Origin: Polaromonas sp. JS666
Lineage (GTDB): Bacteria > Pseudomonadota > Gammaproteobacteria > Burkholderiales > Burkholderiaceae_C
Assembly (NCBI RefSeq): GCF_000013865.1
Contig: NC_007948.1
Location: 868,001-932,000, forward strand
Length of the DNA: 64,000 bases
Direction: 5' to 3'
The notes under the pieces: generated by a model
The model's database searches: none
What the model saw: the letters and a program-made list of their open reading frames with translations, nothing else
What the model was told of the DNA's origin: nothing
Made by a program: the position numbers and the translations under genes
In this document: one piece after another, positions 37,161-46,984 of the stretch
Numbering within the stretch: the first letter of the stretch is position 1
Layout: the number at the start of each line of letters is the position of its first letter

Positions 37161-37940
37161 TCAATCAGTGGTAGTAGGTGTAGGCGTGGGAGCGGAGGCA
37201 CCACAGACCGTGCAGGCGATGTTTCGCGCCAGTTTCATTTCGCTCCACTCCATGGTTCGGCCATCCAGCATCAGCAGCCGCCCGGTCAGTGGCTGCCCGA
37301 CGCCGCAGAGCAGCTTCAAGGCTTCGGCGGCCTGCACGGTCCCCACGATGCCGACCAGGGGGGCAAACACACCCATGGTGGCGCAGCGGGTTTCTTCGAA
37401 CAAATCCGACTCCGGAAACACGCAGGCATAGCAGGGCGATTGCGCGCTCCGCGGGTCATAGACCGACACCTGGCCGTCAAAGCGGATAGCCGCGCCGGAG
37501 ACCAGAGGCTTGCTGTGCCTGACACATGCACGGTTAATGGCATGGCGGGTGGCAAAGTTGTCGGTGCAGTCGAGAACCAGGTCAGCCTCCCGGACCAGTT
37601 CGTCAAGCAGCGCACCCTCGGCCCGCTGCGTGACCGGGATGACCTGGACATCCGGGTTGATGGCCGCCACGGACTGCACCACGGACTCTGCCTTGAACGT
37701 ACCGATGCGGGCCAGGTTGTGGGCAATCTGCCGCTGCAGGTTGGTGGCATCCACGCGGTCATGGTCGACAACGGTGATGCGGCCCACGCCGGCACTGCCG
37801 AGGTACAGGGCCACCGGAGAACCCAGGCCGCCCGCGCCCACAATCAGCACGCGCGAGGACAGGAGCTTTTCCTGGCCCTCAATACCCAGTTCGTCGAGCA
37901 GGATGTGCCGGGAATAGCGGAGCAGCTGTTCGTCGTTCAT
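37161..37940 (-). CDS. moeB: MoeB/ThiF-family adenylyltransferase
   Basis: This E1-like enzyme adenylates the C-terminal glycine of a ubiquitin-like sulfur carrier (MoaD or ThiS). It has 259 residues. The ATP-binding glycine loop is RVLIVGAGGLGSPVALYLGS, followed by the VDHDRVDATNLQRQ region. Two CxxC zinc pairs are present (SPCYACVFPE and ACTVCGA), as is the LDCTDNFATRHAIN segment. Whether it serves molybdopterin (MoeB) or thiamine (ThiF) synthesis cannot be decided from sequence alone. It is downstream of ctpA and gpmA, a conserved betaproteobacterial order. Confidence 0.88.
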   Translation of the reverse strand: MNDEQLLRYSRHILLDELGIEGQEKLLSSRVLIVGAGGLGSPVALYLGSAGVGRITVVDHDRVDATNLQRQIAHNLARIGTFKAESVVQSVAAINPDVQVIPVTQRAEGALLDELVREADLVLDCTDNFATRHAINRACVRHSKPLVSGAAIRFDGQVSVYDPRSAQSPCYACVFPESDLFEETRCATMGVFAPLVGIVGTVQAAEALKLLCGVGQPLTGRLLMLDGRTMEWSEMKLARNIACTVCGASAPTPTPTTTD

Positions 37941-38057
37941 GGGAGAAAGGGGACATAAGCCGGTACGTACCCGCGTCGGCGCAGGGGCAGCGCACGGGTG
38001 GATCCGATCAGGTGGACGGGAGCCGACGACCTGATCGTTACCGGCCTACAGACTGGC

Positions 38058-39497
38058 CTAGTTTTCTTTTTTCTCGTTTTTGGGCTCGACCACCGCCGTC
38101 TTGCTGACCAGCACCGGCCGGCCCTTGAGCTGGTTGATGGCCTGCGCCAGCTGGAAGTCCTTGTCGCTGCCCAGTTCGGGCGGGCGGCGCTGCTCCGGCG
38201 TCTTTTTGGCCTCTTCTTCCAGGCGCTTCAAGGCTTCCTCGCGGGCTTTTTCCCGGCTGGCATCCTTGACTTCAGAGCCCTGGCCGCTGTTGAGATGCTT
38301 TTCCAGATCGGCTTCGCGCGTGCGCAATGCGGCAAACGGGCTGCCTTCGGCGGTGTCGTCCACCATCACGTCGGGAACGATGCCGCGCGCCTGGATGGAT
38401 TTGCCGCTGGGGGTGTAGTAACGGGCCGTGGTGAGCTTGATGCCGGTATCAGGGCCCAGCGGGCGCACGGTCTGGACCGAGCCTTTGCCGAAAGTCTGGT
38501 TGCCCATGATGGTGGCGCGTTTGTAGTCCTGAAGGGCACCTGCCACGATCTCGCTGGCGGAGGCTGAGCCTTCATTGACGAGCACCACCAGCGGCACCTT
38601 CTTGATGGCCGCGGGCAGGCGCTTCAGGGGATCAGCTCCGTTGCGGCGCTGGTAAAACTCCGGGGACGCCTTGTAGGTGAATTTGCTTTCTGCCAGCTGG
38701 CCGTTGGTGGAGACCACCGTGACGTTCTCCGGCAGGAAGGCGGCTGACACCGCAACGGCCGCATCCAGCAAGCCGCCGGGGTCGTTGCGCAGGTCCAGCA
38801 CCAGGCCCTTGAGGTTGGGCTCCTGCTTGTAGATCTGTTCCAGCTTGGTGACAAAATCTTCCACCGTGCGCTCCTGGAACTGGCTCAGCCGGATCCAGGC
38901 GTAACCGGGCTCGACGACCTTGCTGCGCACAGACTGGGTACGAATTTCCTCGCGCGTGATGGTGACGGGAAATGTGCGGTTTTCGTCCTTGCGGAAGATC
39001 GTCAGCAGCACCTTGGTTTTGGGCTCGCCACGCATTTTCTTCACCGCGTCGTTGAGGGACAGGCCCTTGACGGCCGTGTCGTCGATCCGGGTGATCAGGT
39101 CATTGGGTTTGAGGCCCGCGCGATCGGCGGGTGAGCCTTCTATCGGGGAAACCACCTTGACCAGGCCGTCTTCCTGGCTGATCTCGATGCCGACACCCAC
39201 AAACCGTCCGGAGGTACCCTCGCGAAACTCCTTGTACGATTTTTTGTCGAAATAGACGGAATGCGGATCCAGGCTTGCCACCATGCCCGAAATGGCGTCC
39301 GTAATGAGTTTCTTTTCGTCAACCGGTTCGACGTAGTCGGTCTTGACCATGCCAAAAACGGCGGCCAGTTGCTGCAACTCTTCGAGCGGCAAGGGGGTCA
39401 GGCCGCCGCGCGCGACGGCCTGGAGTTGCACTGTGGTGAGGGCACCTGCCACGGCACCGATCGAAATCCAGCCTGCTATCTTGAGCTTCTGACCCAT
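38058..39497 (-). CDS. ctpA: Carboxyl-terminal processing protease (S41 family)
   Basis: This 479-residue periplasmic serine protease of the CtpA/Prc family has an N-terminal signal or anchor (residues about 5-28). The PDZ domain lies at about residues 97-170 (GVGIEISQEDGLVKVVSPIE, SPADRAGLKPNDLITRID). The S41 catalytic domain has Ser313 in NEGSASASEIVAGAL and Lys338 in TFGKGSVQTV, a Ser-Lys dyad with the 25-residue spacing of E. coli Prc. The C-terminal 50 residues are charged. It lies between gpmA and moeB on one strand and probably shares their transcript. Confidence 0.95.
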   Translation of the reverse strand: MGQKLKIAGWISIGAVAGALTTVQLQAVARGGLTPLPLEELQQLAAVFGMVKTDYVEPVDEKKLITDAISGMVASLDPHSVYFDKKSYKEFREGTSGRFVGVGIEISQEDGLVKVVSPIEGSPADRAGLKPNDLITRIDDTAVKGLSLNDAVKKMRGEPKTKVLLTIFRKDENRTFPVTITREEIRTQSVRSKVVEPGYAWIRLSQFQERTVEDFVTKLEQIYKQEPNLKGLVLDLRNDPGGLLDAAVAVSAAFLPENVTVVSTNGQLAESKFTYKASPEFYQRRNGADPLKRLPAAIKKVPLVVLVNEGSASASEIVAGALQDYKRATIMGNQTFGKGSVQTVRPLGPDTGIKLTTARYYTPSGKSIQARGIVPDVMVDDTAEGSPFAALRTREADLEKHLNSGQGSEVKDASREKAREEALKRLEEEAKKTPEQRRPPELGSDKDFQLAQAINQLKGRPVLVSKTAVVEPKNEKKEN

Positions 39498-39696
39498 AAA
39501 TCACCTTCGTAAACCTGTTGGAGAACCCTTGTTCCCCTATCACTGGAACAATATACACCTTGGAGAAAGACCCGGCGCCGCAGTTCCATTGTCGGGCCCC
39601 CAAGGACGCAGCCGGGAAGCCGTAAAAGTACCGGAACCGTCGGGTTTTACAGGACCTTTACAAAAAAGCAGGTCCATCAGGTCCGAAAGGCCGTGT

Positions 39697-40440
39697 TCAG
39701 GCCTTGCCCTGGGCGCTGACGGCCGCCACGGCCCTGGCAGCGGCTTCGCTGTCGCCCAGGTAGTAGTGGCGCAGGGGCCTGAGCTGGGCATCCAGCTCAT
39801 ACACCAGCGGAATGCCGTTGGGGATGTTGAGTCCCACGATGTCGCTGTCGGAGATGTTGTCCAGGTACTTCACCAGCGCGCGTATCGAGTTGCCGTGGGC
39901 AGCCACCACCACGCGCTTGCCGGCCTTGATGGCGGGTGCCATGGACTCATTCCAGAAGGGCAACACCCGCGCCACCGTGTCTTTCAGGCACTCCGTCAGC
40001 GGCACCTGCTCGGGCGGCAGCTTGGCATAGCGGGGGTCGCCGCGTTCGCAGCGCTCGTCGTTGGCCGCCAGCGGCGGGGGCGGCGTGTCATAGCTGCGGC
40101 GCCAGATCAGTACCTGGTCTTCGCCATATTTTTTGGCTGTCTCGGCCTTGTTCAGGCCCTGCAGCGCGCCGTAATGGCGCTCGTTCAGCCGCCAGCTGTT
40201 CACGACCGGCAGCCAGGTCCGGTCCATCTCGTCCAGCACATGCCAGAGGGTGCGGGTGGCGCGCTTGAGCACGCTGGTGTAGGCCAGGTCAAAGTCGTAA
40301 CCCTCGGCCTTGAGCAGCTTTCCGGCATCCTTGGCTTGCTGGATGCCGGTTTCCGTCAGGTCGACATCGGTCCAGCCGGTAAATCGGTTTTCAAGGTTCC
40401 AGGTGGATTCGCCATGGCGGATGAGTACGAGTTTGTACAT
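39697..40440 (-). CDS. gpmA: 2,3-bisphosphoglycerate-dependent phosphoglycerate mutase
   Basis: This glycolytic enzyme interconverts 3- and 2-phosphoglycerate. It has 247 residues from the ATG at 40440 ([20 protein letters not shown]). The phosphohistidine motif LIRHGES is at the start, [15 protein letters not shown] and [11 protein letters not shown] lie in the middle, and the second histidine is in [16 protein letters not shown]. The length matches cofactor-dependent GpmA. The longer open frame to 40578 is not used. It is divergent from the rhodanese gene and precedes ctpA. Confidence 0.97.
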   Translation of the reverse strand: MYKLVLIRHGESTWNLENRFTGWTDVDLTETGIQQAKDAGKLLKAEGYDFDLAYTSVLKRATRTLWHVLDEMDRTWLPVVNSWRLNERHYGALQGLNKAETAKKYGEDQVLIWRRSYDTPPPPLAANDERCERGDPRYAKLPPEQVPLTECLKDTVARVLPFWNESMAPAIKAGKRVVVAAHGNSIRALVKYLDNISDSDIVGLNIPNGIPLVYELDAQLRPLRHYYLGDSEAAARAVAAVSAQGKA

Positions 40441-40592
40441 GGTGTGGCAGTCGGGTGGGAAGGAGAGGGATGAAGTGAAAACGGGGGTGAGAAAGGGTGC
40501 AGCAGGCAGGGGTAAAAGAGGCAGCCGGTAGGCAATTTCCGGCCTCCATTCTAAAATCACTGGTTTGGTGAAAAACACACAAAGGGTAGCAA

Positions 40593-41003
40593 GTGAAATT
40601 TCTGATCGATAACTGGATGCTGATTTCGGTAGCGCTCGCCTCGGGCGGCATGCTGATCTGGCCCATGATTTCCGGTGTCATGAACGCCGGCGCGCTAAGC
40701 GCCAGCGGCGCCGTACAGCTGATCAACCGCGAAAAAGCCGTGGTCGTAGACGTGAGCGAGGCGGACGAGTTTGCGGCCGGCCATGTCGGTGGCGCCAAGA
40801 ACGTGCCTTTCGGCGAACTGGAAAGCAAGCTGCCTGGCGTTGTGAAAAACAAGGCCTTGCCGCTGATCCTGGTGTGTTCCAGCGGTGCGCGCGCCGGCCG
40901 CGCCGTGGCCGTGGCCAAAAAGCTCGGTTACGAGCATGCCCAATCGCTGGGCGGCGGGCTGAAAGCCTGGAAAGAAGCTAACCTTCCGCTTGAAAAGGCG
41001 TGA
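40593..41003 (+). CDS. Membrane-anchored rhodanese-like protein
   Basis: This 136-residue protein has an N-terminal membrane helix (about residues 8-28) and one rhodanese domain (about residues 35-130). The active-site loop [11 protein letters not shown] supplies the cysteine that would carry a persulfide. The [20 protein letters not shown] stretch is a standard rhodanese signature. It is probably a sulfurtransferase at the inner membrane. It is the first gene of the rhodanese-grxC-secB-gpsA series, very conserved in betaproteobacteria. Confidence 0.93.
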   Translation: MKFLIDNWMLISVALASGGMLIWPMISGVMNAGALSASGAVQLINREKAVVVDVSEADEFAAGHVGGAKNVPFGELESKLPGVVKNKALPLILVCSSGARAGRAVAVAKKLGYEHAQSLGGGLKAWKEANLPLEKA

Positions 41004-41125
41004 GAGGGCGGGGGGCCGCTCATTGCCTTGCCGCCGGGACGCGGCCCTGGACGGGCTGTTTCCGGCTTCCACCCATTTCCCTGCAGCGGCGCCTTGAAGG
41101 CGCTGGCTGCGTGACCGGAGAATCC

Positions 41126-41386
41126 ATGCAACCCGTCAAGATCTACACCACTGCCACCTGTCCTTATTGCATTCACGCCAAACAACTGCTCAAGCAACGC
41201 GGTGTGGCCGAACTGGATGAAATCCGTGTGGACATGCTGCCCGGTGAGCGTCAGAAAATGATGGACATCACCGGCCGGCGTACGGTGCCGCAAATCTTCA
41301 TTGGCGGCACCCATGTCGGCGGCTGTGACGACCTGGTGGCCCTGGACGGGCGGGGTGGCCTGATGTCCCTGCTCAATGGCGGCTGA
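41126..41386 (+). CDS. grxC: Glutaredoxin 3 (dithiol)
   Basis: This 86-residue dithiol glutaredoxin has the CPYC redox site ([16 protein letters not shown]) and the glutathione-binding segments [19 protein letters not shown]. It reduces protein disulfides and ribonucleotide reductase using glutathione. The ATG at 41126 gives the normal family length; the frame open to 41000 is not used. It lies between the rhodanese and secB genes. Confidence 0.96.
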   Translation: MQPVKIYTTATCPYCIHAKQLLKQRGVAELDEIRVDMLPGERQKMMDITGRRTVPQIFIGGTHVGGCDDLVALDGRGGLMSLLNGG

Positions 41387-41520
41387 GCCGGCGCACGAGC
41401 CTTGCGCCCGGCCCCGGAGTTCAGCCCGGGTCCGCAGGTTCTACTGAGATAATGCCCTGTTGCCTGCCCTTGGGGGCAGGCTCCTACCTTCCAATTTATT
41501 CAAGCACCCGAAAGAGCACC

Positions 41521-41973
41521 ATGGCTGAAGCCAATCTTGATCCCGTATTCCAGATCCAGCGCGTTTACCTCAAGGACGTGTCGCTGGAGCAGCCCAATTC
41601 GCCCGAAATCCTGCTGAACCAGGAGCAGCCAGGTGTCGACATCCAGCTGGGCGTCGATGCCAAGCCGGTGGCTGACGGCATGTTTGAAGTCACCGTGACC
41701 GCCACCGTGCATACCAAAATTGCCGACAAGACAGTCTTTCTGGTCGAAGCCAAGCAGGCGGGCATTTTTGAAATCCGCAACATGCAGACTGACCAGCTCG
41801 GTGCGATCCTGGGTATTGCCTGCCCGCAGATTGTTTACCCTTACCTGCGCAGCAACGTGGCCGACGTGATCCAGCGCGGCGGTTTTCCGCCCGTGCACAT
41901 GGCTGAAATCAATTTCCAGGCCATGTACGAGCAGCAGCAGGCCGAGGCCGCCACGCCCCAAATCATCGTTTAA
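41521..41973 (+). CDS. secB: Protein-export chaperone SecB
   Basis: SecB is a cytosolic tetrameric chaperone that keeps preproteins unfolded and hands them to SecA. It has 150 residues from the ATG at 41521 ([20 protein letters not shown]). The conserved [50 protein letters not shown] and [13 protein letters not shown] segments are present. grxC-secB-gpsA is a standard proteobacterial cluster. Confidence 0.97.
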   Translation: MAEANLDPVFQIQRVYLKDVSLEQPNSPEILLNQEQPGVDIQLGVDAKPVADGMFEVTVTATVHTKIADKTVFLVEAKQAGIFEIRNMQTDQLGAILGIACPQIVYPYLRSNVADVIQRGGFPPVHMAEINFQAMYEQQQAEAATPQIIV

Positions 41974-42023
41974 GGGGCGGCTGAACCGCTGCCCGCCTTT
42001 TTCGCTCATCCGCTCATCTGGAC

Positions 42024-43085
42024 ATGAAAATAGTCGTCATTGGTGCCGGCGCATGGGGTACGGCACTGGCCGTCAATACGGCAGGTGCTGTGGAGGCGGC
42101 GGGCTCCGACGCGCCCCGGCATCAGGTCACGCTGTGGGCGCGCGACGCGGCGCTGGTCAAGGCCATGCAGGCCGAGCGCGCCAACACCCGCTACCTGCCC
42201 GGCGTGGCCTTGCCCGGCAACCTGCTGCTGCAAGGCGGCGGGGAGACCTCGTTGGCCGAGGCCGTCAGCGGACAGGACCTGATCATCCTGGCCACGCCGG
42301 TTTCCGCCGCGCGCGGCTTGTTGCAAAGCCTGCAGCAGGCCAGCGTTCCGGTCGTCTGGCTGAGCAAGGGTTTTGAAGCGCCGGTTGCCGCGGTACCCCA
42401 CTCAGCCCCCTCTTTAGCGTCATTTGGCCTGATGGTCCATGAAATACGGGCGCAGGTTGCTACTGATTTGAGAGCGGGCATACTCAGCGGACCGAGTTTC
42501 GCGCTCGAAGTGGCACGCGGCCAGCCGACCGCCCTGGTCGCCGCCAGCGAGCATGCCGAGGTGCGCGATGCACTGGTTGCGGCATTCCACGGCACCTCAC
42601 TGCGCATTTACGCCAGCGACGATATCGTGGGTGTTGAGGTCGGCGGCGCTGTCAAGAATGTGCTGGCCATCGCTACGGGCCTGTGCGACGGCCTGCAATT
42701 GGGGCTGAACGCCCGCGCCGCCCTGATCACGCGCGGGCTCGCCGAAATGACGCGGCTGGGCGTGACCCTGGGCGCCCGTGCCGAAACCTTTACCGGCCTG
42801 TCGGGACTGGGCGACCTGGTGCTGACGGCCACCGGTGATCTCAGCCGCAACCGCAAGGTGGGGCTGCAACTGGCGCAGGGCAAAACCCTGGCCGAAGCGG
42901 TCAAGTCACTGGGGCATGTGGCCGAGGGCGTTTATTGCGCCCGCACGGTGGTGCAGCGTGCCGCCGGCCTGGGGGTCGACATGCCGATTGCGCAAAGCGT
43001 GGTGGCACTGCTGGATGGCAAGCTCCGGCCGGCTGAAGCCGTCGCTGCCCTGATGGGGCGTGGGCCGACGACTGAACTGGCCTGA
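42024..43085 (+). CDS. gpsA: Glycerol-3-phosphate dehydrogenase [NAD(P)+], with repeat-derived insertion
   Basis: GpsA reduces dihydroxyacetone phosphate to sn-glycerol-3-phosphate for phospholipid synthesis. It has 353 residues. The NAD-binding motif is [14 protein letters not shown], with [20 protein letters not shown], the catalytic-lysine segment [18 protein letters not shown], and the ending [12 protein letters not shown]. It is longer than the usual ~335. The extra part, around residues 119-150 (after WLSKGFEA and before ILSGPSF), coincides with a minus-oriented copy of the short dispersed repeat (42413-42475), translated as [20 protein letters not shown]. The frame stays open. Confidence 0.94.
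   Translation: MKIVVIGAGAWGTALAVNTAGAVEAAGSDAPRHQVTLWARDAALVKAMQAERANTRYLPGVALPGNLLLQGGGETSLAEAVSGQDLIILATPVSAARGLLQSLQQASVPVVWLSKGFEAPVAAVPHSAPSLASFGLMVHEIRAQVATDLRAGILSGPSFALEVARGQPTALVAASEHAEVRDALVAAFHGTSLRIYASDDIVGVEVGGAVKNVLAIATGLCDGLQLGLNARAALITRGLAEMTRLGVTLGARAETFTGLSGLGDLVLTATGDLSRNRKVGLQLAQGKTLAEAVKSLGHVAEGVYCARTVVQRAAGLGVDMPIAQSVVALLDGKLRPAEAVAALMGRGPTTELA
42413..42475 (-). repeat. Short dispersed palindromic repeat, copy inside gpsA
   Basis: On the minus strand it begins GCTCTCAAATCAGTAGC and continues AACCTGCGCCCGT. It aligns without gaps to the 63-bp copy at 24956-25018 at about 35 of 63 positions, with the arms and the TGCGC tail conserved. It lies wholly within the gpsA reading frame. 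Confidence 0.55.
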
Positions 43086-43102
43086 GTATGGCTGCTTGTT
43101 TT

Positions 43103-43119
43103 GCTATTGAATAAATAGC
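43103..43119. repeat. Short dispersed palindromic repeat core
   Basis: GCTATTGAATAAATAGC lies between the convergent gpsA and cupin genes, with GCTAT/ATAGC arms matching the family. Confidence 0.6.
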
Positions 43120-43161
43120 GTAAAACGACCGATCTGATGGGATTCAAGCCTTCAGGCTGGT

Positions 43162-43491
43162 TTACTTGCGCAACACCAGGGTCACCAGCAGCGACGCATC
43201 CCGCACGGCCGTCAAGCCGTGTTCAACACCGCCGGCCAGCCAGAGCAGCTGGCCCGCCCGCATTGTCTGGGTTTTTCCGCCGGCCGTGAATTTCACCTCG
43301 CCTTCCAGGCACTGCAAGGTGATTTCACCCTGGACATGGTGGGAGGGAACGGTCTTGCCGGTGGGCACGACCAGCCACATGACCTCAAGTCCATCACTTT
43401 TGAACAGTGCGATGGTTTGCGCTTCCGGGAGACTTTCGGCGAGGGGACGAACGTCAATGAGCTGCCCCGACTGGGCGTGCGGAATGGCCAT
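43162..43491 (-). CDS. Cupin-domain protein
   Basis: This 109-residue single-domain cupin has probable metal ligands in VPSHHVQGEITLQCLEGEVKF (cupin motif 1) and in LLWLAGGVEHGLTA (motif 2). The substrate is unknown; small cupins of this type can be dioxygenases, isomerases or binding proteins. It stands alone on the minus strand, convergent with gpsA. Its ribosome site is AGGAG before the ATG. Confidence 0.8.
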   Translation of the reverse strand: MAIPHAQSGQLIDVRPLAESLPEAQTIALFKSDGLEVMWLVVPTGKTVPSHHVQGEITLQCLEGEVKFTAGGKTQTMRAGQLLWLAGGVEHGLTAVRDASLLVTLVLRK

Positions 43492-43854
43492 GATGGAACT
43501 CCTGAAAAGTGCTGCTGATACCGGGAATACTTATACCTGAACGGTGCAGGCAGCCGATGGCCACCTGAGCGGCTTGCTCGGGTTTGGCGCGCTTTTTTAA
43601 AGAAAAACAGGTTCCCAGCCAAATCAGCATGGGCCTAAGATGCTATCAAAAATAGAGCGGATGTTGCCTCGCGCCGGGCGCTCAGGTGTTTTGCGTGGCG
43701 CGCTTTTTTTTTGACCTCGCAAGCAATTCTGGTTAACCTGCTTCACTACGGCAGGCAGGCTCCGAACCTCTTCATGGGCTGCATCCTCTGGAACTGAACT
43801 GAAAACGGGTTCATGCCGCGCCTGACTTTCACCAACAACACTTGGGAGGATTCC
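43492..43854. promoter_or_regulatory. 363-bp intergenic region upstream of the second yqjDE-like operon
   Basis: This region contains a short dispersed repeat core GCTATCAAAAATAGAGC at 43642-43658 and two T-rich runs (near 43590 and 43704). It must hold the promoters of the divergent cupin and DUF883 genes. No coding sequence was recognised. GGGAGGA sits just before the DUF883 start. Confidence 0.4.
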
Positions 43855-44157
43855 ATGGAAAACACCAGCAAAGACAGGTTGATCAGCGACATGAAAGTGG
43901 TACTCGCTGACGTGGAGGACCTGCTGAAGTCGGCAGCTGCGGCCACCGGCGAAACCGCCGTGGCCCTGCGTGAAAAAGCGGCCGGCAAGCTCAAGCTGGC
44001 CACCGAAAAGCTGACCGGGCTGCAGGAAGCGGCGCTGCTCAAGGGCAAAGAGGCTGCCAAGCTCACCGACGACTATGTCCATGCCAATCCCTGGAAGGCC
44101 GTTGGTATTGCCGCTGCCGCCGGGTTTCTGATTGGCTTGCTGGTTAACCGCAAGTAA
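43855..44157 (+). CDS. DUF883 family membrane-anchored protein (second copy)
   Basis: This 100-residue ElaB/YqjD-type protein has a long helical N-terminal region (residues 1-75, DLLKSAAAATGETAVALREK) and a C-terminal membrane helix with the typical VHANPWKAVGIAAAAGFLIG and end LLVNRK. The ATG at 43855 follows a strong GGGAGGA site; the upstream ATG at 43813 does not. Family members are tail-anchored and linked to stationary-phase ribosomes. It starts a plus-strand yqjD-E-K-like trio parallel to the one at 30.4-31.7 kb. Confidence 0.9.
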   Translation: MENTSKDRLISDMKVVLADVEDLLKSAAAATGETAVALREKAAGKLKLATEKLTGLQEAALLKGKEAAKLTDDYVHANPWKAVGIAAAAGFLIGLLVNRK

Positions 44158-44198
44158 CTGCGGGGACCGCAAGACGGGCCGGCCCGCTGCGCCGCCCG

Positions 44199-44666
44199 AT
44201 GACGGCACTCACCATGAATACACCCCGGCCAAAATCCCCAAGCGCAGAGTCCCCGCATGCGGAGCCGCCGCCGCGCCTGTTCGCGTCGCTGCGCCAGCTG
44301 GCCATCACGCTGCTGGGCATGGCGCACACGCGCATGGCGCTGGCGGGCGTGGAGCTGGAAGAGGAGCTGCAGCGGCTGATCGGCCTGTTGTTGAGCATGC
44401 TGGGCCTGCTGGTTTTTGGCCTCGTGGGCGTGCTGATGTTCACGCTGATGGTGGTGCTGGCCGTTGACGCGGCGCAGCGTGTGGCGGTGCTGGCGTTCTT
44501 TGCGGCGAGCTACCTCGGCTTCGGCGGCTGGTTCTGGTGGCGCATCCAGCGTGCGCTGGCAACGCGCCCGCCTTTGTTGCAGGCAACACTGGCAGAAATG
44601 GCGCAAGACCGCGAGGCCCTGCAAGCCGCCATGGCACCCGGTGCGCAACGCGAAGCTGCACCATGA
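44199..44666 (+). CDS. YqjE-like (DUF1469) inner-membrane protein (second copy)
   Basis: This 155-residue protein has two membrane helices (about residues 64-89 and 93-114, LSMLGLLVFGLVGVLMFTLM and VLAFFAASYLGFGGWFWWRI). A polar N-terminus includes AHTRMALAGVELEEELQRL and the C-terminus is charged. It may start at 44199 or at the nearby ATG at 44214 (MNTPRPKSP). It is placed 41 bp after the DUF883 gene and 10 bp before the next gene, as in E. coli yqjD-yqjE-yqjK. Confidence 0.78.
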   Translation: MTALTMNTPRPKSPSAESPHAEPPPRLFASLRQLAITLLGMAHTRMALAGVELEEELQRLIGLLLSMLGLLVFGLVGVLMFTLMVVLAVDAAQRVAVLAFFAASYLGFGGWFWWRIQRALATRPPLLQATLAEMAQDREALQAAMAPGAQREAAP

Positions 44667-44676
44667 AGGTCCGGCC

Positions 44677-45072
44677 ATGAACGACGCAGACGCCAACGCC
44701 AACGCCCAGCGGGCGCTGAGAAAACAGCTGTTGCTGATGCGCGCCGCGACGGAGCGAGCCGAGATGGTGGGCGCTATTGACGCGACACGGCAGAAGGTGA
44801 CTTTTTTCAATAGCGGCGTTCCGGGCCTGGCCTTGACCAAAGGCCTGCCGCTCGCCTTGGGGCTGATCAAGCGCGCTCCCCTGGTCAGCTCGCTGCTGAC
44901 GCTGGCCTTGTCAGGCGCGCGCCGGCCCTTGCTGCGCTACGGTCTGCTGGGTGGAGGCGCGGCCCTGCTGGCGTGGAAGGGCTACCAATGGCTCGCTGGC
45001 CGGCCTGGACAGCCTGCAGAGTCGTCCCCGGAGCAGCCTGCAGACGCTGACACCGCTGACACGCAACAGTAG
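44677..45072 (+). CDS. Hypothetical protein, YqjK position
   Basis: This 131-residue protein starts at the ATG at 44677 (MNDADANANAQRALRKQLLL). The N-terminus is helical with RALRKQLLLMRAATERAEMV. A hydrophobic region follows at about residues 66-106 (LALGLIKRAPLVSSLLTLAL and YGLLGGGAALLAWKGYQWLA), with an acidic Ser, Pro and Ala-rich tail. Its position as third gene after DUF883 and DUF1469 genes suggests a YqjK-like role. The gene holds a 9-bp inverted pair CGCTATTGA / TCAATAGCG (44772-44815), similar to the arms of the short dispersed repeats. It is convergent with panC. Confidence 0.65.
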   Translation: MNDADANANAQRALRKQLLLMRAATERAEMVGAIDATRQKVTFFNSGVPGLALTKGLPLALGLIKRAPLVSSLLTLALSGARRPLLRYGLLGGGAALLAWKGYQWLAGRPGQPAESSPEQPADADTADTQQ

Positions 45073-45112
45073 AGCGAATCGGGGTGCCGCTCCGCTCCCC
45101 GCCTCGGCCCGC

Positions 45113-46000
<888 letters not shown>

Positions 46001-46903
46001 TTACCACGCGTGGGTGGCATTGACCGGGAAGCTGCCGTCTTTGACGGCGCGGACATAAGCCTCCATGGCGCCACGCACACTGGGCGCTCCGTCCATGAAG
46101 TTTCGTACAAATTTGGGCATCTTGCCCAGGTTCATGCCCAGCATGTCATGCAGCACCAGCACCTGGCCGGCCGTGCCATTGCCCGCACCAATCCCGATGG
46201 TGGGGCAGTGCGTCAGTGCCTGGGTGAGCGCGGCCGACAAGGCCGCAGGCACCATTTCCAGCACCAGCATGGCCGCACCGGCGTCCTGCAGTTCATGGGC
46301 CTCGCGTTTGAGCGTGGCGGCGGCTTCCTCGGTTTTGCCCTGCACGCGGTAACCGCCCAGGGCATGCACGGTTTGCGGCGTCAGGCCCAGGTGGGCGCAG
46401 ACGGGAATGCCGCGCTCGACCAGAAAGCGCACGGTATCGGCCGTCCAGCCGCCGCCTTCGAGCTTCACCATGTGCGCGCCGGCCTGCATCAGCGCCACGG
46501 CGTTGCGCAGGGCCTGTTCTTTCGACTCGTGGTAGGTGCCAAAGGGCAGGTCACCGATCAGCCAGGCCGTGGCGTGCGAGCGGCGCAGGCCGTTGGCCAC
46601 GCACTCAGTGTGGTGGCGCATGGTTTCCAGCGTCACGCCCACGGTGCTCGTCAGGCCCTGGCAGACCATGCCGAGCGAGTCGCCGACCAGGATGCATTCC
46701 ACGCCGGCCGCGTCGGCTACGGCCGCGAAGGTTGCGTCGTAGGCGGTCAGCATGGTGATTTTTTCACCCTGCGCATGCATCTCGCGCAGGCGCGGCAGGC
46801 TCAGCGGCTTGCGCGCCGACGGTGTGGCGGCGGGCGGCAGCGTGCCATAAGGGGTGGCCGATGGCGTTGCCGGGGACGGGGCAGGAGCGTTCGCTGGAGT
46901 CAT
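46001..46903 (-). CDS. panB: 3-methyl-2-oxobutanoate hydroxymethyltransferase
   Basis: PanB converts 2-ketoisovalerate to ketopantoate using methylene-tetrahydrofolate. It has 300 residues. Recognisable parts are [32 protein letters not shown] (magnesium site), [11 protein letters not shown] and [18 protein letters not shown]. The first ~30 residues are Ala, Pro and Thr-rich and extra compared with the ~265-residue family, so the true start may be internal. It lies between bioB and panC. Confidence 0.95.
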
Positions 46904-46984
46904 GGTTCAGTCCAAAGTTAGCGAGAGTCTAACCAGCTTGCCCGGCCTTTTCGCCACCGTTTTAGAGGGAGGTGTCAAGCCTGC

